From assembly GCA_036852015.1 (NCBI GenBank), contig JAANDG010000003.1, positions 124,001-188,000 on the forward strand: a stretch of 64,000 nt of DNA, read 5' to 3'. How positions within the stretch are numbered: the stretch's first letter is position 1; each line of letters starts with the position of its first letter. This DNA comes from Pelodera strongyloides (lineage: Eukaryota; Nematoda; Chromadorea; Rhabditida; Rhabditidae). Both the position numbers and the translations under genes were made by a program. Shown piece after piece: positions 1 to 11,300 of this stretch. The notes beneath the pieces are model-generated. The model was not told the DNA's origin. It did no database searches and worked only from the letters and a program-made list of their open reading frames with translations.

Positions 1-266
1 GGTCGCCAACGGGTGCAGGGAGGGGGACGAGGACATTAGCTCGTGACTCATCGAGATAGTCGGAAACCGAAACGGTAACTGTGACATCTTCCTCATCAGC
101 AATAGCGGGAATATTGTCGGAGGACAAACGAAACTCGGCAAACTTGTCAGTGACACAGTCTTGAGCGGTACTATTTTCACAAGTAGTGTTGTCAATGTTC
201 CCGTTCGATTCCTGATTGGCTGCAGAGGAAGTAGTAGTAGTATCCATCGTAGCGGCAAATGATGAT
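1..266 (-). CDS. Open exon: continuation of the coiled-coil gene or 5' exon of a neighbouring gene (cut by window edge)
   Basis: Read from an acceptor ending TTTTAAG at 270-267, the minus strand is open to base 1. It joins in frame to the AA carried over from the exon at 544-636, giving K-SSFAATMDTTTTSS and onward. It contains an ATG of its own (about 251) that could instead start a new protein. The translation is Ser/Thr/Asn-rich, then acidic (around DEEDVTVTVSVSDYLDES), and does not resemble the coiled coil. I do not recognise a domain. Splice-frame agreement favours one gene; the change in composition favours two. Confidence 0.4.
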
Positions 267-543
267 CTTAAAACACGACAATGAAACAAGGACTTTTCTG
301 ACAAACAAACAAAATCCACGAACGCCCGAACACACTGATTGCCAATTGCCACGACAAAAAATCAGGTGCAAGGTGCAACGAAAAATGTCATTACAATAAA
401 AAAACAAGGTCAATCAAAAAATACAAATGGCGAATAGTCATGCAAGTCATCAATCACCACCACCGCCAATAACATCAACTCTTCCACATGCCATATTGCG
501 AAGCGGAAAATATATGTGCAGACGGAAACATTTTTGAACTCAC

Positions 544-3500
544 TTCTGTTGATTTGCAGCCTTGAATTCCTCATGTTCTGCTCGGAGCTGATCCAACTGC
601 GACTTCAGTGAGGCATTTTCCGCCTTGAGAGCCTCTCTGAAATGGTTAACATAAACCGTCTTTTCTAGCATGTTGCTCGAAATCCATTAGCCGTCAAAGC
701 AGTCCTACAATCACTAGTCCCGAGTCCCGAGAATAAGTAAAATGCGAGGCAGTGAGGCTAAGGGCGCACTCGAGTTGGGCATAGGCATAACGCGAAATTT
801 TCGCGAAATATTATGTTCGAGTAGACTGTTGACAAATAAGAGGGCCCAGGAAAAAAATATTTTCAAGACACTGCGTCTCTCATATGAGCGGGATGATTCG
901 CAGCGCGCTAACACTGGCTAACAGTGAAAACAGTGAAAACAGTGAATTTCGCGAAATTTTCGCATTTTGCCCAACTCGAATCCTCGAATGCACCCTAATA
1001 ATACTACAGGCTTAAACCTCACTCTCTGCTGACGAAGATCTCCTGATCGGTGATGAGCTTCTGCTTCTGCTCGAGCTCCCTTTCCTTCTCAACCAGCTTT
1101 GCCTGGAGAGCCCTCTGCTCCTCCTTGCTGAAAATAGAAAAGAATGAAAGATCAAAGATGCAACACTTCACAAAAAAATCAAAGAGACAGGAGCGCTTAG
1201 CGGCGACTACAGATTACATCAAACAACATGCGATGTAAGCTCAAAAACTAAACCCACAATTGCTCAAACTTGGCAATCTCCCGGTGGAGCTCGTCGACGA
1301 GAGCATTCAATCGCTTCTGCTCAATCATCAGGTCGGATTCGCGCTGCAAAAATTACAATTAGAAATTAAAAATAAATACAGAAAAATGTAAATTCATAAA
1401 GAATAAAATTAATTATGTCAATTATAGTGCTAGTGAATCAATAAAAAGTCAAAAGAGAACTTTGACAGCAGTTCAATTGTTCAACAAAATGGGACACAAA
1501 TTATCTGCATGATAGATTACAAAGGTTACATTAATTACGTACGGCAGACGCGGAACTAAAAATTAGTTTCAATACGATCGATATGTCAACAATCAGGGAA
1601 TAAATTAAGTCCGCATCTCAAAATTTTGGGGAGGTGATTTAGACTAATTTGCATATAATAAACAATGTAATATATAAGTAAAAGTATAAAATTGGTAAGT
1701 ATGTAGATAGAAGACAACAAAGGAGTACAATATGAAAGAGGAAAGGTAAAGCGGGAATTAAAAAAAATATGAATGATAAAACGAATGTGTATAATTTATA
1801 AGCTAAATAATTATTCCAAATGTTCTAATAATATAACTGATGTAATTATGAAATGTGTAATGAGACACCTCGTTTGGGAGGTGATAGATAGGGAGGTGAT
1901 TTAGACTAATTTGCATGCAATGCATTAGAGATAGGGAGGTGATCGTCCGCATTTGGCGGGGTGTTTTATGCCATGAACAATGATGTTTCTACAAATTCTT
2001 AGGTATCGTGAACGTGTCCTTACTTGCGCAAGCATAGAAATACCGATTGTAATGCAAATGCAGACTGAAAATTTAGAAACCGCGTTTCGGAATGAGATGC
2101 AAGATGCAAGGCAAACAGATACTTGCTTGATTTTTTATAGTTAATGAAAAGACATTATCTCATCAAACACGTGTGCAAACATTGCAAACAATCCCGTTAT
2201 CCCGTATCACACAAGATAATGAATCGACAGAAAAAGCCGTACAAAAGACGAGCCCGTTCCAGAAAGAGGAAATATAAGATGCATCTAATACTAATTACAA
2301 TTATAATAAGCGCACAATCTTTGCTCTACGCTCTACCTCGCGACAGAAAGGAAAGTCACTGCCGTATAAAACACGTATAATCTAAGAACTGACTGGTAAG
2401 TGCGTAAGGAAAAAGGAACGAAAAAGGAATTTCTTCCTCTTCCCAAGATGCAACAAAAAATGAGTCAAACTGTGAAACATTCCGGCAATGAGGAGAATTG
2501 CGTCATGTTAAAAAGAGGCCCGAGAAGGAGGGGTGGGGTTGGAGACGCAGGAAAAGAAATGAAAAAAGATTGCGAGATAGAAGAGAGAAAATGAATCTGC
2601 CGCTTAAGAGAGCGAGAGAGGTGGAGATCGATCGCACAAATGCACGTACAGCCTACAACAGCTTAGCGGACTAAACTATTTAAAGGGGGAAAATAATCCG
2701 ATAGCTCCCTACAGCCAAAAAAACATGTCAGCAAATAATATTACAGAAATAAAAAGTTTAACTGCAACATAAATTAAATAAACAGGAAAATTTTGCTACT
2801 TTGCTTTAGTGAACATCCTTGCTCATACCGGACGGTTTCTGAAACGTATCGTGGGCTGCTGCATTCTTGCATTATTGATAAGTGGGGTCGAACTGGAGCC
2901 GGGTTTTTATTCTATTTTCATTTACATATGCTGCATAAAAATGCAGGTGTATTCGATGTGTTTCAAAAACCGGCCCGTATTTCGCTTTAACTAAGTGCAG
3001 ATAGGGATTGGGTTGATGTTAATTAGAATTAGACATCGCTGATCGCTTACACACAGCGCACACATACACAGCATAGGTGACTAAGGGGTAAGAGGTAACG
3101 ATAGCCGATTGGTAAGGACTACATAGAAGATCAAGTGTAACAAGGAAAGGAGAAGAGCTGATCGATGCCGAACATTTTTTAAGAGATGATGAGGATGAGC
3201 GGACAGTGGCACATGTGGCGCACCATGGATGAAATTGCCGGAAACTATCTCGGAAAAGTGGAAAGATAGAAAGGAATGGTAAAAAAGAAAAAAAAAAGAA
3301 AAAAAGGATATAACAAAGGAGAACAAAACAGCGTGCAGAGTGGATGGGCATCTTTTCCAGAAAGCTGACATTAAACTAAGGAATGCTGATTGAAATGCAA
3401 GATTAGCGTTAGGCGTACTAAATAAACACTAAACAATAGTTCTTTAGTAATGTTTCGTTTAACAAAGATAATTTGAAATCATTAAAGCGAAATACCGGCT

Positions 3501-6500
3501 GGTTTATGAAACAAATCGAGTACACCAACACCAACATGCTTATGCAGCTGATGCAAATGAACATAAATTAGAATAAAATCGAGTTAAATTCGAGCAACTT
3601 AGCATAGATACGTAAGAATTCAGTGGTCCACGATGCGTTTCAAAAACCTACCGTATTTCGCTTTAAAACGATTGAAAAAATAATGCGCGCTCTGAGCGAG
3701 GAAACGATACAACCACACCACGTGGAAATATTCCAAAAGTATCAGTAAAAAATAGCTAGGCTTAGTCCAAAACTACTCAAAAACAGTCATAGTCATGCAA
3801 ACCTGATGCCACGTGTATTCTCTGTCTTCAAGCTCCTTCTGAGCATCTTCAAGTTGGTCACGCAACAACTGCAACTTGTCATCGGAAGACGATTGGATTA
3901 TCACCTGGAAAATATGAAATTACAGCACAATACCAAGATCTTTGAAATATCTTAGGCAAAATGCAAAATCCACAAATTAATGGAGTACACATTCATGCTT
4001 ACAAAACAGCAGGCACAACAAACTTGGTTTGCCACTATGTCGGCAATTAAATATCATATTTAATACAATGAAGGTGATTTACCTACCAATGATAGTGATT
4101 TACATACTTACAGTAAGTTCTAACACACTCCAATAATACAATCAAACACCTCGTCTTTCCTGTTCATCTCAGCCTTCATTTCTCTGACAAGCAACTCCAG
4201 ATCGTTGAATTCATTGTGCAGCTGTTCAATTTCGTTTCCGCGAGCAACCAGAAGCTTATCTTTCTAAACAAAAATTTAAAATTAAGTTATTTTGAAAAGC
4301 TACTAAACTAAAATGAACCTGTACGAAACTGAAGAAGTTAAGAACAAACACTGTCAAAAGCGTGCGCGAGCGCGGTACGACGAAATGATGTGCCTTCTTG
4401 CAATTGCATGCGCTAACAGCAGTCAGACAGTGTTCCAGTCCCAGTCATATTGTGCCAGGCACCTCAAAATTATAGCACTTTTAAGTTCGCCAAACCCAAA
4501 CCGGCAATAATAAAAAAGAAACCTCAGCGATAGACGACGTCATCTCCGAAACAAGGTCGGCGGTCACACGGGTTCTGCACAGGTCATGAGAGAGTGCGTC
4601 AATCTGCTGTCTCGCATTTTGCAGCTCATTGTGAAGACTCTGTACAGTGTTTTGCAGTGCAGTCTGCGCCTGCTCCGCCTAAATTAAAAGAATATTACTG
4701 ATGTATTTTTTATTAAGCAACCAAACCAAACCAAGAATGGAGAACTGAAGACCTCCATTGTGATACTAAGATCCAATAAGCAGAATAACATATATTTGCA
4801 ATGAGACTGGGATTATTTGAGATTGAAATAGTAGCGAAAAAAAGCAATATAAAACTAAATCAGACAAAAAAACGCACTTGTCTGAGTCGCTGCAGCTCTG
4901 CGTCATCAACGGCAGTGGCAGCATTCGTGTGCTCGTTGACCGTCTGCTTCAGCTGATTGATTGTCTCGGCATCATTCTGAATCTCATCCTCAAGCTGGGC
5001 GATACGACGGTTCAGTTGATCTTGGCTGCGGCTAAATTAATATGAATTTACAAGCAGAATTCGGGAATTCGCGGAACAGTCTTGTACGTGAATGTGAATA
5101 AGGTAAGTACCAAAAACAGGATGAGACTCCAAAGATCACAGTAATAAATATAAATGAATGTGAAACCAACAGTGCCAATTGCAGTTCACGTTCGGCAGTC
5201 ATCTTAGCGAGTACGTGCTGATCAATCTTGCCCTTCATGTCCGAGTTGGTCTTTTCCAAGAGCGACATATTGGTGACGAGCTGAGTTTCCTGTAATAACG
5301 TGAAATGGTTCGGGAACGATGAATAGACGAGTAAGAATTACTAAATATCATGCGTAAGGGCGCGTTCGGAATGCTCTTTCCGAAAGGTTCTCAAGCTAAC
5401 TCAACGTTCGGGTTGGACACCGTGCTAATTTGTCAATAGAACGTTTCCAATATGTCCATCCCGAACGCTGAATTTGCATGAGAACCTTTCGGAAAGCGCA
5501 TCCCGAACGCGCCCTAATAGATATCGAAGAAGTCCAAGTCTTCAAGCACGCCTACCTGTTTTATGAAGATTTTTTGAGGGAGAGGTTCTTTTACAAACAA
5601 ACAAAGTCAGTTAGGTACCTTTTCGCATGTGTCGTGGAAGAACTGTGCCAGGAATGAAATATACTCTGGTTCAATTTCTTCAATGTCAGCGAGGCGTCCA
5701 AGAACTTTGTGTTGATCCAGATCAGTAGGAGGAGGACCTAAATGATGAAATTATAATCTTGCTCATTGTTATGTGGTCCGACAAGGCGGCAAACGCATAA
5801 GATTTAAAGTTTACCTATGTTCTTCTGCAAAGTTATTAAATATTACCTCTGTTCTTCTTCTTGGGTGCCTCTTCATGAGCATGAGTCTCCTTCTTCTTGT
5901 CCTTTTTGGTGTTCTTTTTGCCTTGACCGGCTAAACAATGATACAAATAATGCACGCCCGACGTACAACGTTGAACAAAGAAGTTGCTATGATACATGCA
6001 AAATACATAACAAAATCAAGTCAAATGGTACAACTTACTCTCTGCAACGGTGTTCTGGCTCTGAGCTGGGGTTGAAGCTTCGGGGGCGATCTGAATGCAA
6101 ATTTTAACCTGTCAAATTCGCAAGACCTTCACAAAATTGAGTAAATTTAAAAACACTATTCTAAAAACAATAAAATGAGGAAAGAAAAAACATGTGTTAC
6201 TAATAGTGTGGAACGTGGCGCCACCGGCTACTGCGATATATAGCACACATATGTTAAAGCGAAATGTCAGCCTGTTTTTGAAACACATCGTCTACACCAG
6301 CAGTCTTACGCAACTTATGCAAATGAGCATAAATTATAATAAAAAATCGAGCTAAATTCGAGTAAGTTAGCATAAGTGCGTAATAACTCTCACGATGCGT
6401 TTCAAAAACCGGCCAGTATTTGGCTTTAAACACTAAGCTGAAAAATCATGAACGTAAACAAAACGCGCACCTTCTTCTCAGTGACGTGTTCCTTGTTTTC

Positions 6501-7433
6501 CTTATCAGAAGACTCGTCCTTGACTTCCTTCGCCTCTCTCTTCGTCTTCGAGCTCTGCGCGGCTTGCTTGTTCGTCTTAAACAGAAAATAAGTGAAACAT
6601 AGGTTTCCTAATAAGATAAAAAGAATAATAGTATCACGCTACGCGCGCAACAATTGGGTAGTCAGTCTTTTACTCCTTTACGGCTAAGGTTACGCATTAC
6701 CATCAACTAAGTCATTTGAATATTCTACTTACCTGTTCCTTGGCCTCCTTCTTCTCTTCCTTGACGGGTTTCTTGGCGGGAGAACTGGGCGTGGGTGTGG
6801 GCTTCGGCTGTTCCTTCTCCTTCAAGAGACTGTCATCTTCGAGCTTGCCGTCATCTTTCTTCTGAGAAAAATCACGATTCACAATTCACACCTTTTGCAA
6901 CACTGAGCAAGGACAAACCGATAACTGATTTCAACGGATAGTTAGGCGCGCGCGGTTTAACAAACAATTCAATAAATAAGAAACAAAACATCTAACAGTA
7001 CTTAGAACATACTTAAAAGGCGACACAAAAGAAGAGTGTACTAAAATATCAAAACCTACTTCCTTCTTGTCCTTTTTCTGTTTACCCTTGTTGCCCTTTC
7101 CAGTCTGTTTCTTTTCTTTTGTGGTGTCGGCCAGCAACAATTTTGTAGATTCCTTGGCGTGCTGTAATGTTGATCATTGCATTGCCGTAATATGGGAACT
7201 GATATATCTATTGGGTGCAAAGTGCTAACTCATAATGTTCATGTCAATACATACAATGTCAATGTTTTTTTATGAATCAGTTGTTTGCAAATTGATATCT
7301 AAATTGATAAATTGATAAAGAAAAAAATTACCTTCTCAAAGCTATCCTCAGATTCTCCTTGGAGGGCGTAAAATAGAAAGGCGACAGCGGTAATCGCAAT
7401 GAAGGCAAAAATGGCAATAGCCACAGGATCCAT
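544..7433 (-). CDS. Kinectin / ribosome-binding protein p180-like membrane-anchored coiled-coil protein
   Basis: Fifteen exons rebuilt on the minus strand, all joining in frame: 7332-7433, 7060-7161, 6733-6861, 6471-6575, 6039-6090, 5847-5930, 5619-5737, 5171-5289, 4878-5031, 4523-4678, 4150-4263, 3803-3904, 1258-1343, 1023-1127, 544-636. The protein (about 540 residues) starts MDPVAIAIFAFIAITAVAF, a single N-terminal membrane helix with no cleavable signal. A Lys/Glu-rich basic stretch follows (residues about 35-200, with GKGNKGKQKKDKKE). From about residue 200 to the end it is heptad-rich coiled coil (for example LNRRIAQLEDEI). This order matches p180/kinectin, ER membrane proteins that bind ribosomes or link ER to microtubules; family and ER location are inferred from architecture only. 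The start follows a TTTCAG acceptor. The 3' end is ambiguous: AAG-TGA at 541-545 is either the stop or a good GTGAGT donor leading to an exon at 1-266. Confidence 0.7.
758..998. mobile_element. Palindromic miniature element (GGGCGCACTCGAGTTGGGC ends)
   Basis: Lies in an intron of the coiled-coil gene. The ends are inverted copies (CGCACTCGAGTTGGGC and GCCCAACTCGAATCCTCGAATGC), with TTCGCGAAATTTTCGC palindromes inside. No coding capacity. The ends resemble those of the element at 55455-55720, whose arms also read CGAGTTGGG. Confidence 0.6.
1631..1944. repeat. Intronic repeats of GAGGTGATTTAGACTAATTT
   Basis: The motif GAGGTGATTTAGACTAATTT followed by GCAT occurs at about 1631 and about 1893. 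Shorter GGGAGGTGAT cores occur at about 1877 and 1934. All lie in the 2.4-kb intron between exons 1258-1343 and 3803-3904. This may be decayed tandem duplication; no function can be read. Confidence 0.45.
2821..2990. mobile_element. TTAA-bordered miniature element, ACCGG family (left end decayed)
   Basis: The right end reads GTTTCAAAAACCGGCCCGTA then TTTCGCTTTAA. The left end, starting about ATACCGGACGGTTTCTGAAA, is its inverted counterpart but has lost the outer TTAAAGCGA. The two short open frames here are non-coding shadows of the repeat. Confidence 0.65.
3482..3666. mobile_element. TTAA-bordered miniature element, ACCGG family
   Basis: A full palindromic copy. The left end is TTAAAGCGAAATACCGGC and the right end TACCGTATTTCGCTTTAA. 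Inside are TGCTTATGCAGCTGATGCAAATGA-like and AGAATTCAG segments also found in other copies. It lies in an intron of the coiled-coil gene. Confidence 0.8.
5355..5517. mobile_element. Palindromic miniature element (AGGGCGCGTTCGG ends)
   Basis: Left arm AAGGGCGCGTTCGGAATGC, right arm GCATCCCGAACGCGCCCT, with inner arms CCGAAAGGTTCTCA / TGAGAACCTTTCGG. It is intronic in the coiled-coil gene. A half copy is seen near 48935-49010 (GGGCGCGTTTGGGATGCTC). Confidence 0.75.
6254..6429. mobile_element. TTAA-bordered miniature element, ACCGG family
   Basis: Left end TTAAAGCGAAATGTCAGCC, right end GGCCAGTATTTGGCTTTAA. The right end abuts within about 45 bases the exon at 6471-6575, so the element fills the 3' part of this short intron on the plus strand. 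No coding capacity. Confidence 0.75.
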
Positions 7434-7446
7434 TACTGAAAGGTGC
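7434..7446 (-). promoter_or_regulatory. 3' splice or trans-splice acceptor at the coiled-coil gene start
   Basis: On the minus strand CACCTTTCAG lies 2 bases before the start ATG. A TTTCAG this close to the start is typical of nematode spliced-leader acceptors, although an acceptor for a 5' UTR exon cannot be excluded. Confidence 0.5.
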
Positions 7447-8096
7447 GACAGGTAATTGAGGTAATTGACAGTAATTGTTCTACTCCAGTTAATCGGGGTA
7501 GTTGACTTGAAGGGAAAAAAAGACAATACCCTGATTCAAAGATTCAGAGCTCTCGGCTCCATTCACCCTGCTCTATCCAAATCCAAATATACTAAACAGC
7601 CATGTTTCATAGGCAAAGTAACCTTCCCACTTCCCACATCTACGGACAGTACTGATAACGAACTTTTGAGGTTTTAGACAATTGAAGATGACTCTATAGT
7701 GAACCCGTACCTTTCTCTTGTTTCCTTCAATCTGTCCAATGGTCTATCACAGCTTCCGCTATCTTCCGTCCCACAGCGCAGAAAGCGCAACTAAACAAAG
7801 TTACCAACATAAAAATGAACGGACCAATTACAAGAGAACACGACGACACAAGCAGAGACAACAACAGTAATTGAAGTAGAAAAAAAAGAGACACAATAAT
7901 GCTGACGATTGCTAATAAAACCGGAAGCCAGTCTTATTAGACTGGTGTGAACAGGATATCATAACATATTCAATTTTGCATATAACCGTGTTCCGGCGAT
8001 GCTATGCAAATTAATTCTTCTGATTTAGAATTTGCACTCCGATCGAATAGAACGATCAAGTCTACGTTTCAAGGCATCAAATATCAATCTCATTCA
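7447..8096. other. Intergenic, nothing recognised
   Basis: Upstream flank of the coiled-coil gene. No exon chain or RNA gene is seen. It presumably holds that gene's promoter, but no motif can be assigned. Confidence 0.5.
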
Positions 8097-8381
8097 TGGG
8101 GTTTCCATGTTTGCGATTCGCACCTACGAAAATGTCAAACCGCTGTCCATGTTTGAGTCGATGTAAATGACAGGGTCCCGCAGCGATTTTGGATTTAGTA
8201 TGGATCTGTTTCAAAATAGTACGGATCTAGTATGGATCTGATACACTTTCGCTGCAGGACCATGCCAAACGTGCGATTCGCATGGGTTACGGTAGGCAGT
8301 TGACATGCATGTAAAATGACTCAAACATGGACAGCGGTTTGACATTTTCGCAGGTGCGAATCGCATACATGGAAACCCCAT
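8097..8381. mobile_element. Long-armed palindromic miniature element (GGGGTTTCCATG ends)
   Basis: Outer arms GGGGTTTCCATGTTTGCGAT and its near-perfect inverse ending GGAAACCCC. The arms extend through GTCAAACCGCTGTCCATGTTTGAG, giving about 80 bp of inverted repeat around a roughly 120-base centre. Reading frames through it are artefacts of the palindrome. Confidence 0.75.
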
Positions 8382-11300
8382 CATACATACTACCTGCTGA
8401 AAAAATGCTCCCGTTACAGGGAGACTAGAAATGACACGGCTACAAAATAAGGATACAATAAATCGAGCGTAAACAGGAACGTGGCAACTCTCGGCTCCCG
8501 CCGGTGTTCTATATTTCGGTGAACGACTGCCGGCCGAAACGAAATGTCCCTCCCCATGTCTCCAGTCTCCCATACATAAAAATGACCGGCGATCTTAGTG
8601 CTATTATAGATTCCGACCCCATTTGTATAAAAGACTAGACTACCCTAATTATCGATTATCGATTCGATCTGCTGTACTGTACAGATTAACTGATTTTCCT
8701 TTCACATTTTATTTTCCAATTCCTGAAAAATGAGAGAGAGGGAATAATTAAGCTCACTATTTGCTGATTCACTATTACTAACAATAAGAAGAAATGGGTT
8801 TTATTCTTCCAAAATGTAGCATCACAATAAAAATTGAAGTTTGCAAAAATTGCGGGTACGCTCACGTCAATACATAAATGGATCTTTCTTTTTTTCCAAA
8901 ATTTACTTTCAGTCAATATGAACAATATTGAAAAATCGATTAGACATTCACACAGTATTAGCTAGTTAAGTATCACAAGCATTATCCCTAACAGTATGAT
9001 CTATGAAGATTCAAATTAATCAACTCATACTCTCGAACAGTATTTCAAAAGCTCACCAATCTACTCAATAACTCAATTGTAAAAGGCAGCCTACAGCCTG
9101 CAACTTCACACCTTATCATCATAAATAAATTCCCTGCCTTTGCGCTGATAGGGCGTGATATTGCAGAATCAACCAAACAACCAATAATGTAGAAACACAC
9201 AGGAAATTCCTCCGGTAAACTATCCTGGTGTATGATGGGTTCGCGATTGATAGGATATAAAGCGGGTAAAACCACATGAACTACCGGACTACAGCCGCCT
9301 TTACGTAAGTCAGACATCACCACGAGGCTATAGAAATTTGAAATTGTTAGTATAATTGAGTGAAAACACTTAATAGGCTACATTTGATCTGGACAAGCTC
9401 ACATAGATACTTTCATGACGATTAAAGCGCCCTGATCCAGTAAAATAACAAGTAAAATGGATGCGGGATAGATAGGGGTGATTGTGATTCTGCGCACCAA
9501 AGGAATTTTTCGAGAGTGTGAGAGACTGAAAGCGTGCTGCCGGTGCTGCTCGGGGGATTGGATTGGTTGACCCAGAGTTTTTGCAAGGCGCGCGCAGGTT
9601 CGCACCAGTCGCCACCGGACAGAGAAATAGAGAAACGAGTCATCCGAGTCGGTGTCTCTAATTCACACACACGTACAAAACTGCTAAGAGCTAAGATTGT
9701 CGTTTTCCTCCGATAGTCAGGGGGATGAATCATAACCTAAGCCCCCCGGCGAGCTCACAGCTCACCGGCGGGCGAACCACCTTCGACCTTCGGAAGAATC
9801 GGAAGTAGAATATTACATACATTTTGACGGCTCACAGCTGAACCACCTCCCGATTCGAATATTAGGCATGCGGAGGTGGTATGAGAAATTTACAAAAAAA
9901 CTCATAACGGTATCACAAAAGAGAAAATTCGCGCGGCGAGAGGTTTATACCCTAGAATGAATGAATGAACGAGTACACAATAAAAAGAAATACAATCACT
10001 TTCAATAAACTGACTGGCCATCGTAGGAATGTTCACAGTTCACTCCGCACAACAGGAACAGGAACAACAGCTGCCAAATTCAAAATAAAGAGAGCAAAAT
10101 AGTGAGTCATCATAGGACACAAAATAACGAGTCATCAAAATCGTTTTGTATGAGGGCACCTTGATTTCCTTACTTATATTAAAAAAAACATTGATTTACG
10201 GGAAAAATATTAGTACCGCGTCTAAACTGTAACTGCACATGCTGTAAAGATTGGTAATGCTACCGCTACTGCCGGTTATCCGACAAAGTGCACTACAAGC
10301 TATGATTATTATTGCCACCGAACCGAATAAAAACTGAAAGGGGTGAATGAAGAAGTTCAAGTACCATAATTTGGTTAAGATTTACATTTACAATTAAGTA
10401 GTAATAAAATTAACCTTTGTACTTGCAACAACTCCGAGTCACAGAACAAACCAATGGTCATGAAGAGATCATATGGACAGAATCGAGTGCTTAAGACACT
10501 CTGGTCTGGGTCAATAAGGGCGAGGTCAGTTGCCGCTCGGCTCAGCAGGCCACATGTTTACATACAAAGAGACCCACTTCCTCCCCAAATAAGAGGAGCC
10601 AAACAGGAATAAATGAATTTAACGGCTAAAATATGCCCTACTAATATCCACAGCATGTCCTGGAAAAAAGAACGGGCATGTACAATGCAAAGGAAACCAG
10701 TTCAGATGTTGTTCGATTCTTCACTATGTTTGTGGACTAATTGGGTTAATTGCAAATATAACCTAGTTTGCATAGTTATGTTTATGTTAAATACATTGGG
10801 GGGAAAAAACGAACCGACACAATGACGTTGTTCATGAACATGAAGAGTACAAGTACTACACGTACACTTGTACACCAACACCATTCGCAAAGGGATTTGA
10901 TAGAGGAAGAAAAATAAATAAATACAAATTCCTGTAATACACATAATGCTATGTGAATGATGCAGTTTGCGTTGTCATATGCATTGTAAAAACGAGGAGC
11001 AACCATAATAAATGGATACAACAAAAGTAAGATGATTATGATCGTCACACCAACTGCTGAATATATTTTAGATAACAGAATTCGCTTTCAATGTCAAGAA
11101 AACGCAATAAACACCAGAGAATGTGTGTTTATCCCCGGAGTGTCTGGGCTCTCGCCTGTATAAACGGGAGGCGGGACTGACACCCGAGCTGCAATGCCGC
11201 GTTGGCACACGCAGAAAACGTCAACGGAGAGTCAGGCACGTACTAAACGTCGCTAATATATGCAAGAAACAACATTTTGGCTGTCTTTCAATGGCGGTCA

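Noticed and set aside
3019..3371. Overlapping minus-strand frames of about 100 residues
   Set aside because: Phe/Ser runs from A/T- and purine-rich intronic sequence of the coiled-coil gene; no splice support.
8211..8573. 120-residue minus-strand open frame
   Set aside because: Largely formed by an arm of the palindromic element at 8097-8381.
9370..9733. Cluster of three overlapping minus-strand frames
   Set aside because: No recognisable domain, no consistent splice partners and no similarity among local genes.
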